A stretch of 64,000 bases of DNA from Hymenobacter amundsenii (GTDB lineage Bacteria > Bacteroidota > Bacteroidia > Cytophagales > Hymenobacteraceae): assembly GCF_002204745.1 (NCBI RefSeq), contig NZ_NIRR01000002.1, positions 124,001 through 188,000 on the forward strand. The letters run 5' to 3'. The notes below the pieces were generated by a model, which was not told the origin of the DNA, searched no databases, and saw only the letters and a list, made by a program, of their open reading frames with translations. Made by a program: the position numbers and the translations under genes. The stretch's first letter is position 1, and each line of letters begins with the position of its first letter. Positions 18,470-28,205 of the stretch are shown here, in pieces.

Positions 18470-19642
18470 GTGAAGGAAGATTTCGACTACCTGATTGTGG
18501 GCGGCGGCGCGGCGGGCCTGAGCCTGGCCTACCATATCAGCCAAGAGCCCCGGCTGGCCGATAAGCGGGTGCTGCTGCTGGAGCCCGAAGCCAAAGACCA
18601 GAACGACCGTACCTGGTCGTTTTGGGCCGATGCGCCCACGCTTTTCGATGGCATCGTGGCCCACGAATGGAGTAGTATTGCTTTCCGCAGCCCCGACTTC
18701 GAGCAGACCTTCGATCTGAACCGCCACCGCTACAAAATGATTCGGGGCCTGGATTTCTACCGCTTCGTGCGGCAGATGCTGGTTGAAAACCCCCAGTTTA
18801 CGTGGCTAAAAACCACTGTAACGGCGGTAGCTGACATGCCCGATGGGGCCCGGGTTACGACGCCCGAGGGCGAGTTTCGGGGGCGCTACGCCTTTGATAG
18901 CCGCCCGCCCCAACTGGCCGAACTGCGCCAACCAGCCCGCCACCGCTACTTGCTCCAGCACTTTGTGGGCTGGGAGGTGGAAACCGACCACGATGCGTTC
19001 GACCCTACTACGGCCGAGTTCATGGACTTCCGGGGTGCGCAGGGGCAGGAGGCGCGCTTCATGTACGTGCTGCCCTTTGGTCCTCGGCAGGCACTGGTGG
19101 AGTACACGCTTTTTTCGGAAACACCCCTGCCAAAAGCCGAATACGAGGCCGCGCTACGCAACTACTTGGCCCAACTGCTTGGCGGCGGTTCCTACCGCGT
19201 AACGGCCGAAGAAATTGGCGCCATTCCGATGACCGACCACCCACTGCCCGCCCGCCAGGGGCAGCATATACTGAACCTGGGCACCCGGGCCGGCCGGGCC
19301 AAGCCGAGTACCGGCTACGCCTTCAAACGCATTCAGGCCCACTCGGCCCGGCTGGTAGCCGCCTTGGCCACTACCGGCGCCCCTCCCCGCCACAGCACCG
19401 GCGACCAATGGCAGTTCCGGCTCTTCGATACGCTACTGCTCGACATTATGCAGCGCCGGGGCGAACTGACCCGCGACATCTTCAGCCAGCTTTTCCAGCG
19501 CAACCCCGTGGAACGCATTTTCGACTTTTTGGACGAGCGCACTACGTGGCAGGAGAATCTGCAGATTATGAATTCCGTAATGCCCGGACCCTTCCTGCGC
19601 TCCATCTGGCACGTGCTGCGCCGCCGCCCGGGCCAGCGCTGA
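18470..19642 (+). CDS. crtY: Lycopene beta-cyclase
   Basis: Flavoprotein that cyclises lycopene ends to beta-ionone rings in carotenoid synthesis. 390 residues from the GTG at 18470, which sits just before the FAD-binding motif DYLIVGGGAAGLSLAYHI; a longer TTG-started frame from 18347 adds an unconserved leader. The cyclase motifs DQNDRTWSFW and KPSTGYAFKRIQ are present. Other carotenoid genes are not in the window, so the pigment pathway is encoded elsewhere. Supports a pigmented cytophagalean host. Confidence 0.92.
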   Translation: MKEDFDYLIVGGGAAGLSLAYHISQEPRLADKRVLLLEPEAKDQNDRTWSFWADAPTLFDGIVAHEWSSIAFRSPDFEQTFDLNRHRYKMIRGLDFYRFVRQMLVENPQFTWLKTTVTAVADMPDGARVTTPEGEFRGRYAFDSRPPQLAELRQPARHRYLLQHFVGWEVETDHDAFDPTTAEFMDFRGAQGQEARFMYVLPFGPRQALVEYTLFSETPLPKAEYEAALRNYLAQLLGGGSYRVTAEEIGAIPMTDHPLPARQGQHILNLGTRAGRAKPSTGYAFKRIQAHSARLVAALATTGAPPRHSTGDQWQFRLFDTLLLDIMQRRGELTRDIFSQLFQRNPVERIFDFLDERTTWQENLQIMNSVMPGPFLRSIWHVLRRRPGQR

Positions 19643-20262
19643 AGGCAAGCCTAGACACCAACCAATGCAACGAGCCGCCGCCGCAACCTGGTAACTACAG
19701 TGGAGCTTGTAAAAATTATATTGTTCTGCTTACAAGCAGAGAGCCATCGGAGAAGCGTCTAAATGTGAAGTCAGAGCGGACATAAGCTCGGCCAAGAATG
19801 AGGGGAAAGAAGGTTTTAGTTAGTTGAGATTCAAATTGGGAAATATTCTGTATCAGCAGAAGTCGCACTGTCGGGCGAGAAAGTGCATGTAGTAGTGTGA
19901 TGGCAGAAGTGGTTAACAGGAATCTGATCGGACCTTGAAGAGTAGGCATAAGCTCCTCTATAATACAGTAAAGGCATGATTAGGTAATCTAATATGCTAT
20001 TTTATAAATGTTTGAGTTTGTGTTGTTTTAAGAGTATGTGATTATTTTTTGTAGGGCAGTTTGTCTTATTCAACGAGCGTATAACAATGCTTAACGAATG
20101 CTAATTTGAATAGTGACTCTTTGATTCCATCTTTGGGAAAGCGCACCCGTTCTGAGAATTTGTTATTGACTAGCAGACGGCTTTCGGAGCTGGCAAGCAG
20201 TGGATGGGCTTTATGCCAAGTGGTATCAAGGACTCACTCTTGAAAAAAAACAATTCATATAA
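19643..20262. other. 620-bp AT-rich gap
   Basis: Noticeably lower GC than the flanks, with several A/T runs. A 77-codon minus-strand frame (19949-19716) begins MPTLQGPIRFLLTTSAIT and could be a decayed exported peptide, but has no recognisable family. A small inverted repeat (gcttgtaa ... ttacaagc, 19704-19736) is present. No RNA gene or mobile-element gene seen. It may contain the promoter for the cytochrome gene at 20263. Confidence 0.4.
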
Positions 20263-20649
20263 ATGGCGACTACTTCTACTACGACAAAAATCGGGGGCTT
20301 ACTAGCCTGCTTGCTGGTTGTTTTCGCCACTGGCTGCACCTACTCAAGCGGCGAAACTCCTAGCCCCTGCCCAACAAGCAGCGTGGCTGTAAGCTACGTG
20401 CAGGACATCTCGCCCATTTTCGACACCAACTGTCGTGCCTGCCACGGAGCGGCTGTGTACCAGACCCTGGGCGGTAACAACGATTACAGCACTTACCAGG
20501 GCATCAAGAATCAGTCGGCCAGTCTGTTGCTGGGTTCGGTGGAGCACCAGGCAGGCTTCGACCCTATGCCTAAAGGTGGGGCCAAGATTTCGGTATGCGA
20601 CATCGCCAAAATCAGATCCTGGATCGAAGCAGGCCAACCTAATAACTAG
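20263..20649 (+). CDS. Monohaem cytochrome c-type lipoprotein
   Basis: A 128-residue lipoprotein: hydrophobic leader with lipobox ATGC (Cys25) followed by a short spacer. The segment YVQDISPIFDTNCRACHG contains one haem-binding CxxCH (CRACH near residue 61). A candidate distal methionine lies in DPMPKGG, and the protein ends in IAKIRSWIEAGQPNN. This pattern matches small cytochrome-like domains in Bacteroidota envelope proteins. It should be membrane-anchored and face the periplasm. It is the first gene of a run with YceI and DUF5777 proteins, five bases before the next start. Confidence 0.85.
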   Translation: MATTSTTTKIGGLLACLLVVFATGCTYSSGETPSPCPTSSVAVSYVQDISPIFDTNCRACHGAAVYQTLGGNNDYSTYQGIKNQSASLLLGSVEHQAGFDPMPKGGAKISVCDIAKIRSWIEAGQPNN

Positions 20650-20654
20650 GGGTA

Positions 20655-21314
20655 GTGGCCGTCGATTTACGGACGATTGCCCCGTCATCAACCTGTTGGG
20701 CTTGCCATCTGCGCGGGGTCGGCGGGCAGAGGCTTGCACTGCTATTGCTTATTCCGCTGTTATTGGCCGTCGTGATTCCGGGCCGGGCCCAGGGGCGGTT
20801 TATGACCAAGGAAGGCCGGGTGAGCTTCTTTTCGACCAGCATTATCGAGGATATCGAAGCCATTACCAATACGGCGGCAGGTATCATCGACCTCAGTACC
20901 AATCAGTTTGCTTTTGCCGTGCCCATCAAGGATTTTACTTTCAAGCGCACCCTCATGCAGGAGCACTTCAACGAAAATTACATGGAATCGGGCAAGTTTC
21001 CGCGGGCTACCTTCACCGGCCGGTTCACCGATGCGAGCCTGGCCGCAGCAACGGCCCCGGGTTCGCACACGTTCCGGGCCGAGGGTGACCTGACTCTGCA
21101 CGGCGTAACCCACCGCGTGGCCGTACCCGCCACCCTGGAACTCAAAAACGGGCAACTCCAGGCCTTTGCCACTTTCAACGTGGCCCCGGCCGATTACAAC
21201 ATCGAAATTCCGCTGCTGGTGCGCGAAAACATTGCCAAAATTGTGCGCATCCGGGTGGTATTGATTGCCGACCCGGTGGCCACGCCGGGCAGCCGTTCGG
21301 CGGTGGCCAACTGA
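20655..21314 (+). CDS. YceI family protein
   Basis: Up to 219 residues from GTG 20655; the exact start is uncertain because the hydrophobic signal segment (LALLLLIPLLLAVVIPGRAQG) begins only about 27 residues in. The mature domain is a YceI lipocalin-like fold (RVSFFSTSIIEDIEAITNTAAGIIDL, EHFNENYMESGKFPRATFTGRF, GDLTLHGVTHRVAVPATLEL). YceI proteins bind amphiphilic or isoprenoid molecules in the periplasm. It is placed five bases after the cytochrome lipoprotein gene and before a DUF5777 barrel, a conserved-looking trio. Translational coupling is likely. Confidence 0.88.
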   Translation: MAVDLRTIAPSSTCWACHLRGVGGQRLALLLLIPLLLAVVIPGRAQGRFMTKEGRVSFFSTSIIEDIEAITNTAAGIIDLSTNQFAFAVPIKDFTFKRTLMQEHFNENYMESGKFPRATFTGRFTDASLAAATAPGSHTFRAEGDLTLHGVTHRVAVPATLELKNGQLQAFATFNVAPADYNIEIPLLVRENIAKIVRIRVVLIADPVATPGSRSAVAN

Positions 21315-21347
21315 TTTTTACCTAGAAGTAGCTGAAATATAGCCTCC

Positions 21348-22250
21348 ATGAAAACACTCTTACCCTTCTTTTTGCTCGGCCTGGGCACCTTGCTGGCCCC
21401 GGCCGCTTACGCCCAGACCGACCTGCTCGGTCAGCTCGAAGAGCAGACCACCGATCCGCAGAAGCGGGAAGTGGTGGCGGCCACGTTCAAAGGCACCCAC
21501 ATTATCAACTCGCAGTCGGTGGAAACGCCGGGTAAGGGTACGATGGCCTTCCTGATTCAGCACCGGTTCGGGACGCTCAACAGCGGCGCCTACAACTTCT
21601 TCGGCCTCGACCAAGCCGTGCTGCGGCTCAGCCTGGAATACGGGCTGACGAGCCGGCTGGCGGTGGGCGTAGGGCGTAGCTCGCAGGAAAAAACCTACGA
21701 CGGGTTTGTGAAGTACCGCGCCATCCGGCAGACGACCGGAGCCCGGGCCATGCCCGTGTCGGTAACTTTGTTTGCCTCTTCCTCCATCAATACGCTCCGT
21801 TTCAACCTGGCCCCAAACGAGCAGGAGCGGACCACGGCCTCGCGCCTGACCTACGCTTATCAGGCCCAGATTGCCCGCAAGTTCAGCCCCGAGCTGTCGG
21901 TGCAGCTGATGCCCACACTCATTCACCGCAACTACGTGGCCACGGCCGCCGAGGAGAACGACGTGTACGCCTTGGGCGGCGCGTTGCGTCAGAAAATCAC
22001 GAAGCGCACGGCCCTCACGGCCGACTATTACTACCTGTTTCCGGGCAATACGGCCAGCAACTTCCGCAACGCCCTGGGCTTGGGCGTCGATTTGGAAACT
22101 GGCGGGCACGTGTTTCAGCTGCACGTAACCAACTCGCTGGGCATGACGGAGAAGTTCTTCATTCCCCAAACCACCGGCAAGTTCTTCTCCGGCGACCTGT
22201 ACTTCGGCTTCACGGTGGCCCGCAATTTTACGGTCAAGCCGCAAATCTAA
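21348..22250 (+). CDS. DUF5777 family beta-barrel protein
   Basis: A 300-residue exported protein: signal peptide ending APAAYA-QTD, then beta-barrel type sequence (alternating aromatic and polar residues), for example FKGTHIINSQSVETPGKGTMAFLIQHRFG and YGLTSRLAVGVGRSSQEKTYDGFVKYR. It matches the DUF5777 family of Bacteroidota, usually found beside YceI and cytochrome-type genes as here. The role is unknown; an outer-membrane location is inferred. It follows YceI by 33 bp and shares its likely operon. Confidence 0.85.
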   Translation: MKTLLPFFLLGLGTLLAPAAYAQTDLLGQLEEQTTDPQKREVVAATFKGTHIINSQSVETPGKGTMAFLIQHRFGTLNSGAYNFFGLDQAVLRLSLEYGLTSRLAVGVGRSSQEKTYDGFVKYRAIRQTTGARAMPVSVTLFASSSINTLRFNLAPNEQERTTASRLTYAYQAQIARKFSPELSVQLMPTLIHRNYVATAAEENDVYALGGALRQKITKRTALTADYYYLFPGNTASNFRNALGLGVDLETGGHVFQLHVTNSLGMTEKFFIPQTTGKFFSGDLYFGFTVARNFTVKPQI

Positions 22251-22263
22251 GCCGGGCTTCAGG

Positions 22264-22689
22264 ATGAGAAAACGCCGTTCGAAACGGGCGAAAGTGGGCC
22301 TGCTGGTCGGGTTGCCACTGCTGCTGGCGGTGGGTTGGGGCAGCTGGAACGAGCCCAGCCTGCACGAATTCACCCCGACTACGGAATTTATCACCCTGGT
22401 GGCCCCCGCTTTGGCGCCAGGCCTGGCCGCCGACCAATTGCAGGCCCGGCCGGCCCTACCGGGCGTAACGGCCTGTGCCCTGCGGCCCGACAAGCACCTG
22501 CTCACGCTGGCTTACCGGCCGGCCGAGATGAGTGCCGACGAACTGATCCAGCGCCTGGGGCTACGGCCGATGCCGTTGCCCGCCCCCGACCCTACGGCGC
22601 GGCAGTGCCCGGTGCCGCCGGGCTACGTGCAGGCCCTGGAGCGGCTGCGGTTCTCTTTTAACCTGCGCCGGCTGCTGGTGCGGCTATAA
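22264..22689 (+). CDS. Hypothetical membrane-anchored protein with HMA-like fold
   Basis: A 141-residue protein with a basic start (MRKRRSKRAK) and one membrane helix (VGLLVGLPLLLAVGWGSW). The external part contains LPGVTACALRPDKHLLTLAYRPAEMSADELIQRLG, which reads like a heavy-metal-associated fold (strand, then valine-rich strand, then helix). The metal-binding CxxC is absent, so it is unlikely to carry copper in the standard way. It starts 13 bp after the DUF5777 gene. The resemblance is an inference from pattern only. Confidence 0.6.
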   Translation: MRKRRSKRAKVGLLVGLPLLLAVGWGSWNEPSLHEFTPTTEFITLVAPALAPGLAADQLQARPALPGVTACALRPDKHLLTLAYRPAEMSADELIQRLGLRPMPLPAPDPTARQCPVPPGYVQALERLRFSFNLRRLLVRL

Positions 22690-22743
22690 GGCTCTTGCTC
22701 TATTGTTGATTACTCCTTTTTCACTTTTTATCCCTTTAAGCCC

Positions 22744-23244
22744 ATGAAAAACTCTTTACTCTTAGCGGGCCTGTTGGCTGGCACCTTGCTGCTGGGCTCC
22801 TGCGGCGGCAAAGAAACCGCCGCGGAACCCACGCTCTACGACCGATTGGGCAAAACCGAAGGTATTGCCCGCATCGTGGATGGATTGGTGGCCAACGTAG
22901 GCGCCGAAACAGCCACGACGAACTCGGCCATGCTGCGTACGCACAAGCCCATGCTCGACGCCGTGAACGGGGTAAACGGCCAGGCACCTACCGACCCGAT
23001 GCGGTTGCAGCGCCTGCGCAACAATTTCATCGACCAGTTGGGTGAAGCTACTGGGGGGCCACTGGCTTATAATGGGCTGAGCATGCTGACCGCCCATCGG
23101 GGTATGAACATCACCGCGAGCGAGTTCAGCGTGTGGCGCAACCAACTCGAAGCCTCCCTCAACAGCAACAACGTATCGGCTACCGATAAGGCCGCGCTCT
23201 ACGTTATTGTTGATAAGATGCACGACGACGTGGTGGGCCATTAA
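22744..23244 (+). CDS. Truncated haemoglobin-like (group 1) lipoprotein
   Basis: A 166-residue lipoprotein (MKNSLLLAGLLAGTLLLGSC, lipobox LGSC) whose mature part follows the group 1 truncated haemoglobin pattern: TLYDRLGKTEGIARIVDGLVANV, GGPLAYNGLSMLTAHRGMNITASEFSVW. The histidine in TAHRGM matches the proximal haem ligand. The distal residues usual in this family (Tyr at B10 and Phe at CD1) are not evident, so ligand chemistry may differ or haem may be lost. A lipid-anchored, extracytoplasmic globin is unusual compared with cytoplasmic trHbs. It follows the HMA-like gene by 54 bp. Confidence 0.78.
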   Translation: MKNSLLLAGLLAGTLLLGSCGGKETAAEPTLYDRLGKTEGIARIVDGLVANVGAETATTNSAMLRTHKPMLDAVNGVNGQAPTDPMRLQRLRNNFIDQLGEATGGPLAYNGLSMLTAHRGMNITASEFSVWRNQLEASLNSNNVSATDKAALYVIVDKMHDDVVGH

Positions 23245-23291
23245 GTAGCCTACCGCAGCCTATTCCATAGCCTACTAACCGGCCATTTCCC

Positions 23292-23600
23292 ATGACACCA
23301 ACCAACGTCAACTCCGCCGAATGGATGGGCGAACAAGCCACGGCCTCCACTATCCAGCGCCTGACGGCCACGTTGGAACAGTTGCGCCAGGAGGAGCTAC
23401 GGCGCTTTTCCAAGCGCCTGGCCCCCGAGGAAGCCGCCTCGCTCGACGAGCTAACGACGGCCTTGGTGCAGCGCGTGCTTCAATCGATGGTGGGGCAAAT
23501 TGGGGCCGCCCGCCAGCGGGGCAACTCCACGCCCCTGCTACAGGTGCTGAGCGGGTTGTTCGACCTGAACCAGGCGGCGGCTCCAGTGCCAACAGTTTAA
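23292..23600 (+). CDS. Stand-alone GlutR-type dimerisation domain protein
   Basis: A 102-residue cytoplasmic helical protein. The stretch RQEELRRFSKRLAPEEAA, then LDELTTALVQRVLQSMVGQIG and LLQVLSGLFDL, matches the C-terminal dimerisation domain of glutamyl-tRNA reductase (HemA), including its terminal LxxLFxL-type end. The catalytic and NADPH domains are entirely absent and there is no upstream gene remnant, so this is a free-standing domain, not a truncated hemA. It could bind HemA and influence haem synthesis; that is inference. It is last in the run after the globin gene and ends at a shared terminator. Confidence 0.65.
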   Translation: MTPTNVNSAEWMGEQATASTIQRLTATLEQLRQEELRRFSKRLAPEEAASLDELTTALVQRVLQSMVGQIGAARQRGNSTPLLQVLSGLFDLNQAAAPVPTV

Positions 23601-23660
23601 TCCTCCGGGCCGCTGCAACGGCCCGCCAAACGACATAGGCAAGCCGCTCCTATGCCCGGC

Positions 23661-23695
23661 TAAAGCCAGCTTCCTGCAAGGGGGCTGGCTTTATT
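23661..23695. terminator. Bidirectional terminator
   Basis: TAAAGCCAGC, loop, GGCTGGCTTTATT: stem of about 11 bp with A/T flanks on both sides, between the GlutR-domain gene (+) and the ABC ATPase gene (-). It overlaps the stop codon of the latter. Confidence 0.75.
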
Positions 23696-24440
23696 CGTGG
23701 ACGTGAGCACCCAGACTTGCCTCACTTTCCAGGAAGGCGCGTTCGGTGGCTACCACGGCGGCCGATAGCGGCTGTAAGTGGGGTTCGGGGCGGGAGAGAT
23801 TGAGCAGGTAGCCAGGTAAATGGGCCAGGTTGTCGAGGTCGTGGGTGATGCAGAGCACCGTTTTGCCCTCTTGCGCCACCCACTCGTGGAGCAGCCCGAA
23901 CACGCGGCGGCGGTAGTAAACGTCGAGTTGTTGGGTGGGCTCGTCGAGCAGGCACAGGGCCGCATCCTGAAGGCTGAGTTGGGCCAGCCAGACCAGCTGC
24001 TGCTCGCCGCCCGAAAGCAGCGTAAAATCTTGAGCTGCGAGGTGGGTGGCACCCACCCGGGCCAGGGCCGCGTCGGCCAAAGCATAGTCCTGGGCCGAAT
24101 AACCGCCCAGGAAGCGGTGGTGGCGGAAGCGCCCCATAACCACCAACTCGCGCACGGGCAGCGAAAACTCCACGCTGGCCCGCTGGGGCAAATGGGCCAG
24201 CAGCCCACTGGCCGCCGGCTGCCGCACTAGGCGCAGGTCTTGGCCGCTCACGGTTACGGTGCCGGTATAAGGAATCTGGCCGGTGAGGGCCCGTAGCAGC
24301 GTGGTTTTTCCGCAGCCATTATGGCCGATAACGGCCACGAAAGCCGGCTCCGGGACCTTAAAACACAAATTGCGGAGCAGGACTCGTCGTCCGTACCCCG
24401 CAATCAGGTTTTCTATGTGAAGAGGTGAAAGCGTAGGCAT
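23691..24440 (-). CDS. ABC transporter ATP-binding protein (iron/haem/cobalamin type)
   Basis: A 249-residue ATPase subunit: Walker A GHNGCGKTTL near residue 40, signature LSGGEQQLVWLAQ, Walker B LCLLDEPTQQLD, and switch histidine in CITHDLD. The overall pattern is closest to FecE/BtuD-type importers of siderophores, haem or cobalamin. No permease or binding protein gene is adjacent, so the subunit is an orphan here. It is preceded on the same strand by a DUF2795 gene 90 bp upstream, and converges with the haem-related run at 23.6 kb. Confidence 0.87.
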   Translation of the reverse strand: MPTLSPLHIENLIAGYGRRVLLRNLCFKVPEPAFVAVIGHNGCGKTTLLRALTGQIPYTGTVTVSGQDLRLVRQPAASGLLAHLPQRASVEFSLPVRELVVMGRFRHHRFLGGYSAQDYALADAALARVGATHLAAQDFTLLSGGEQQLVWLAQLSLQDAALCLLDEPTQQLDVYYRRRVFGLLHEWVAQEGKTVLCITHDLDNLAHLPGYLLNLSRPEPHLQPLSAAVVATERAFLESEASLGAHVHE

Positions 24441-24530
24441 GAAAAGTGAGGTGGTGAAAGTTTGGGCGGCTGAGGCCGGTCAAACACGAACATTCCCATT
24501 TCTCCTATCTAACTTCTCACCTCCAAGCTG

Positions 24531-24752
24531 CTAGTACTCGTCCTCGTTGAACATGAAGTCCTCCTTGGTCGGATAATCAGGCCACACTTCTTCGATGTTT
24601 TCGTAGGGCTGGCCGTCGTCTTCCAGGGCCTGCAGGTTTTCTACCACTTCCATCGGGGCGCCCGAGCGAATAGAGTAGTCAATGAGTTCATCCTTGGTGG
24701 CAGGCCAGGGAGCATCTTCCAAGTACGAAGCGAGTTCCAGAGTCCAGTACAT
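24531..24752 (-). CDS. DUF2795 family protein
   Basis: A 73-residue acidic protein matching DUF2795: YLEDAPWPATKDELIDYSIRSGAPMEVVENLQAL and then EDDGQPYENIEEVWPDYPTKEDF. The family is small, cytoplasmic and of unknown role, widespread in Bacteroidota. Length is normal. A spacer of 146 bp with no visible feature separates it from the DUF349 gene. Confidence 0.88.
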   Translation of the reverse strand: MYWTLELASYLEDAPWPATKDELIDYSIRSGAPMEVVENLQALEDDGQPYENIEEVWPDYPTKEDFMFNEDEY

Positions 24753-24898
24753 AATCGTGAGTGCTACTAAAAAGAGGTGATCAAAAAGGTGAAGCGCCGC
24801 CTACAAAAATCCGGCCGATGCTGAGGGCATGACACCATTGCCGCCGCGGGGTTGCAGGTAGTTGCTGACGACAACGTAAAATAGGCAACAAGGTTAAC

Positions 24899-26212
24899 TC
24901 AACGGCGCGCTTGCTGCTGGTACATGGCAATCAGGTCGTTTTTGGTGCGGATTTTCCGGTCGAAAGCGCGGATTTTACCTTGTAACAAGGAGCGGAACGT
25001 ATCGTTGGCAGCCGATTCGGCCAGTTTGTCGAGGTTGTCGGCCAGTACCTGCCGTTCCTGCTCGTCTTGGCGGATGAACTCGCGCAGGGCTTCGGTCCGT
25101 AGCCGGGCCTTTTCGGCGGGGTCGTCGGAGGCCGGGCGCTTGCGCATGTAGTGTTCGAGGGCGCTGGTTTCAAACACCCGGTCGCAGGCCAGAATAAACT
25201 GCTCCCACACCCGGTCCGACTCCTCACCCCGCACCGGGCCTACCCGTTTCCAGGCCGCCTGCAACTCCTTGGCCCGCGCCACGGCTTCCGACATGGGCCG
25301 GCTGAGCAGGGCCTCCGCCTCGGCTACCAGGGCGCGCTTGCGCGCCAGGTTGTCTTCGCCGCTGCCGCTGCCCGCCGGGCTGCCAACTACGGTTTGCTCC
25401 TGGCGCTTGCTCTCAATATGCACCTTCAGGCGCTCGAAAAAGTGGTTGTGGGCCGCCCGAAAGCGTGTCCAGAGGTCGTTGGCCTGCTTGCGGGGCAGGG
25501 TGCCCTCCACTTCCTTCCAGCCCTGCTGCAGCTGCTTGAGCTTGCGGGTCGTGTTCTCGAACTCGGTGGAGTTCTGGATGGCCTCCGACTTATGGATCAG
25601 GTCTTTGTACTGGTCGTACACCCGGCTGGTCATGGCCTTTTTCTGGGCCAGAAAATCCTTTTTGCGGACAAAAAACGCGTCGGTAGCCGCCTGGAAACGA
25701 GCTTCGAGCTCCTCGATGCGGTCTTTATCAACGGGGCCAGTCTTGATCCAGCCCTGGCGCAGGTCCTTGAGCTGCTCGCTGCCGGCCTGCCAGTCGTAGG
25801 TGTCACGCAGGGCTTCGGCTTCGGCAATAAGGCTCAGCTTGGTAGCCAGGTTTTTTTCGCGGTTGCGCCCAATAGTCAGGTTGATTGCCTGCTCGGCGGC
25901 GCTCAGGCGCTCGTACTCGGCCGCGAAGTCGCCCAGCGCGTCATAGCGGCCTACCTGCTCCTTCAGGTGCAGGGCCTTCATCAAAAACGAACCTTTGTTG
26001 TCAGATTCCTCTATTTTTTGCAGCAGCTCTTCTACTTTGGTGCGGAAGAGGTCGAAGCGTTGGGCAAAATAAAGCAGGGAAGCATCGGGAGATTCTTTTA
26101 CCTGGCCTACTTGGCGGGCGGGGAGGTCGAGGAGGGGGCGGAGCCACACCTGGTCGCCCTCAATGTAGCCATAACGTTGAGCTTCGGCCAGCAAATGGTC
26201 TGGGGATTCCAT
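24899..26212 (-). CDS. DUF349 domain-containing protein
   Basis: A 437-residue highly charged, largely helical protein with several DUF349 repeats of about 70 residues, each built around a W-x-x-(V/T)G(P/E) motif: LRQGWIKTGPVDKDRIEELEARFQAATDAFF, LQQGWKEVEGTLPRKQANDLWTRFRAAHNHFF, LQAAWKRVGPVRGEESDRVWEQFILACDRVF. Coiled-coil is likely throughout. Function is unknown; the family is soluble. It is divergent from ettA across a 322-bp spacer. Confidence 0.9.
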   Translation of the reverse strand: MESPDHLLAEAQRYGYIEGDQVWLRPLLDLPARQVGQVKESPDASLLYFAQRFDLFRTKVEELLQKIEESDNKGSFLMKALHLKEQVGRYDALGDFAAEYERLSAAEQAINLTIGRNREKNLATKLSLIAEAEALRDTYDWQAGSEQLKDLRQGWIKTGPVDKDRIEELEARFQAATDAFFVRKKDFLAQKKAMTSRVYDQYKDLIHKSEAIQNSTEFENTTRKLKQLQQGWKEVEGTLPRKQANDLWTRFRAAHNHFFERLKVHIESKRQEQTVVGSPAGSGSGEDNLARKRALVAEAEALLSRPMSEAVARAKELQAAWKRVGPVRGEESDRVWEQFILACDRVFETSALEHYMRKRPASDDPAEKARLRTEALREFIRQDEQERQVLADNLDKLAESAANDTFRSLLQGKIRAFDRKIRTKNDLIAMYQQQARR

Positions 26213-26534
26213 AATCAGATAAGGGAGCGAATAGGTGAGAAAGCAGGGTGTTCAGATCGAGAATTGCTGCAAGTTTACGCGTTGTTGGCTAATTCGGCTG
26301 CCATGGGCCAGCAGCGCAATGTTGGCCTGGGCTGCCTACCTTTGGTAAACGACCCAGCCCCGGAAGCTACGCAACAGTAACTAAACCGGTTCTGACGCGC
26401 TGCGGGCTCATTAGCCCCGATTTCTACGCAAAATAGAAACCCGCGCCGAACTGGCAAGGCCCGACCCGGGCAAGGAACCGGCTGGTGCGTCAATTTCCGA
26501 TGGTAATCCTTTCTTTTTTTCAGTTCTCCCCTTT
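26213..26534. other. 322-bp spacer between DUF349 and ettA genes
   Basis: The divergent promoters of the two genes should lie here. A TAnnTTTG element is at 26337-26344. I see no inverted repeat, RNA gene or additional coding sequence. Confidence 0.5.
26337..26344 (+). promoter_or_regulatory. Possible -7 element for ettA
   Basis: TACCTTTG is an exact match to TAnnTTTG, 190 bp upstream of the ettA start. A TTG lies too close upstream to be a good -33 element, so confidence is limited. Confidence 0.35.
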
Positions 26535-28202
<1,668 letters not shown>

Positions 28203-28205
28203 CGT

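Noticed and set aside
19716..19949. A 77-codon minus-strand frame with a hydrophobic start
   Set aside because: No family, short, in AT-rich DNA without a terminator or neighbour; not supported enough to list as a gene.
20688..20702. A second haem motif, CWACH, in the N-terminal part of the YceI gene product
   Set aside because: It precedes the signal peptide, so it would stay in the cytoplasm or not be translated at all; the start codon is uncertain. It is most likely chance.
21360..22505. A 381-codon open frame antisense to the DUF5777 gene
   Set aside because: Same reason: GC-driven shadow of a well-supported gene, no recognisable domain, composition rich in Gly/Arg/Val as expected for antisense.
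24418..24530. Possible further inverted repeat between the DUF2795 and ABC ATPase genes (gtgaggtgg / tctcacctcc)
   Set aside because: Only about 9-10 bases pair and the remainder is not complementary, so it falls short of the class described in the findings; it may be a remnant.
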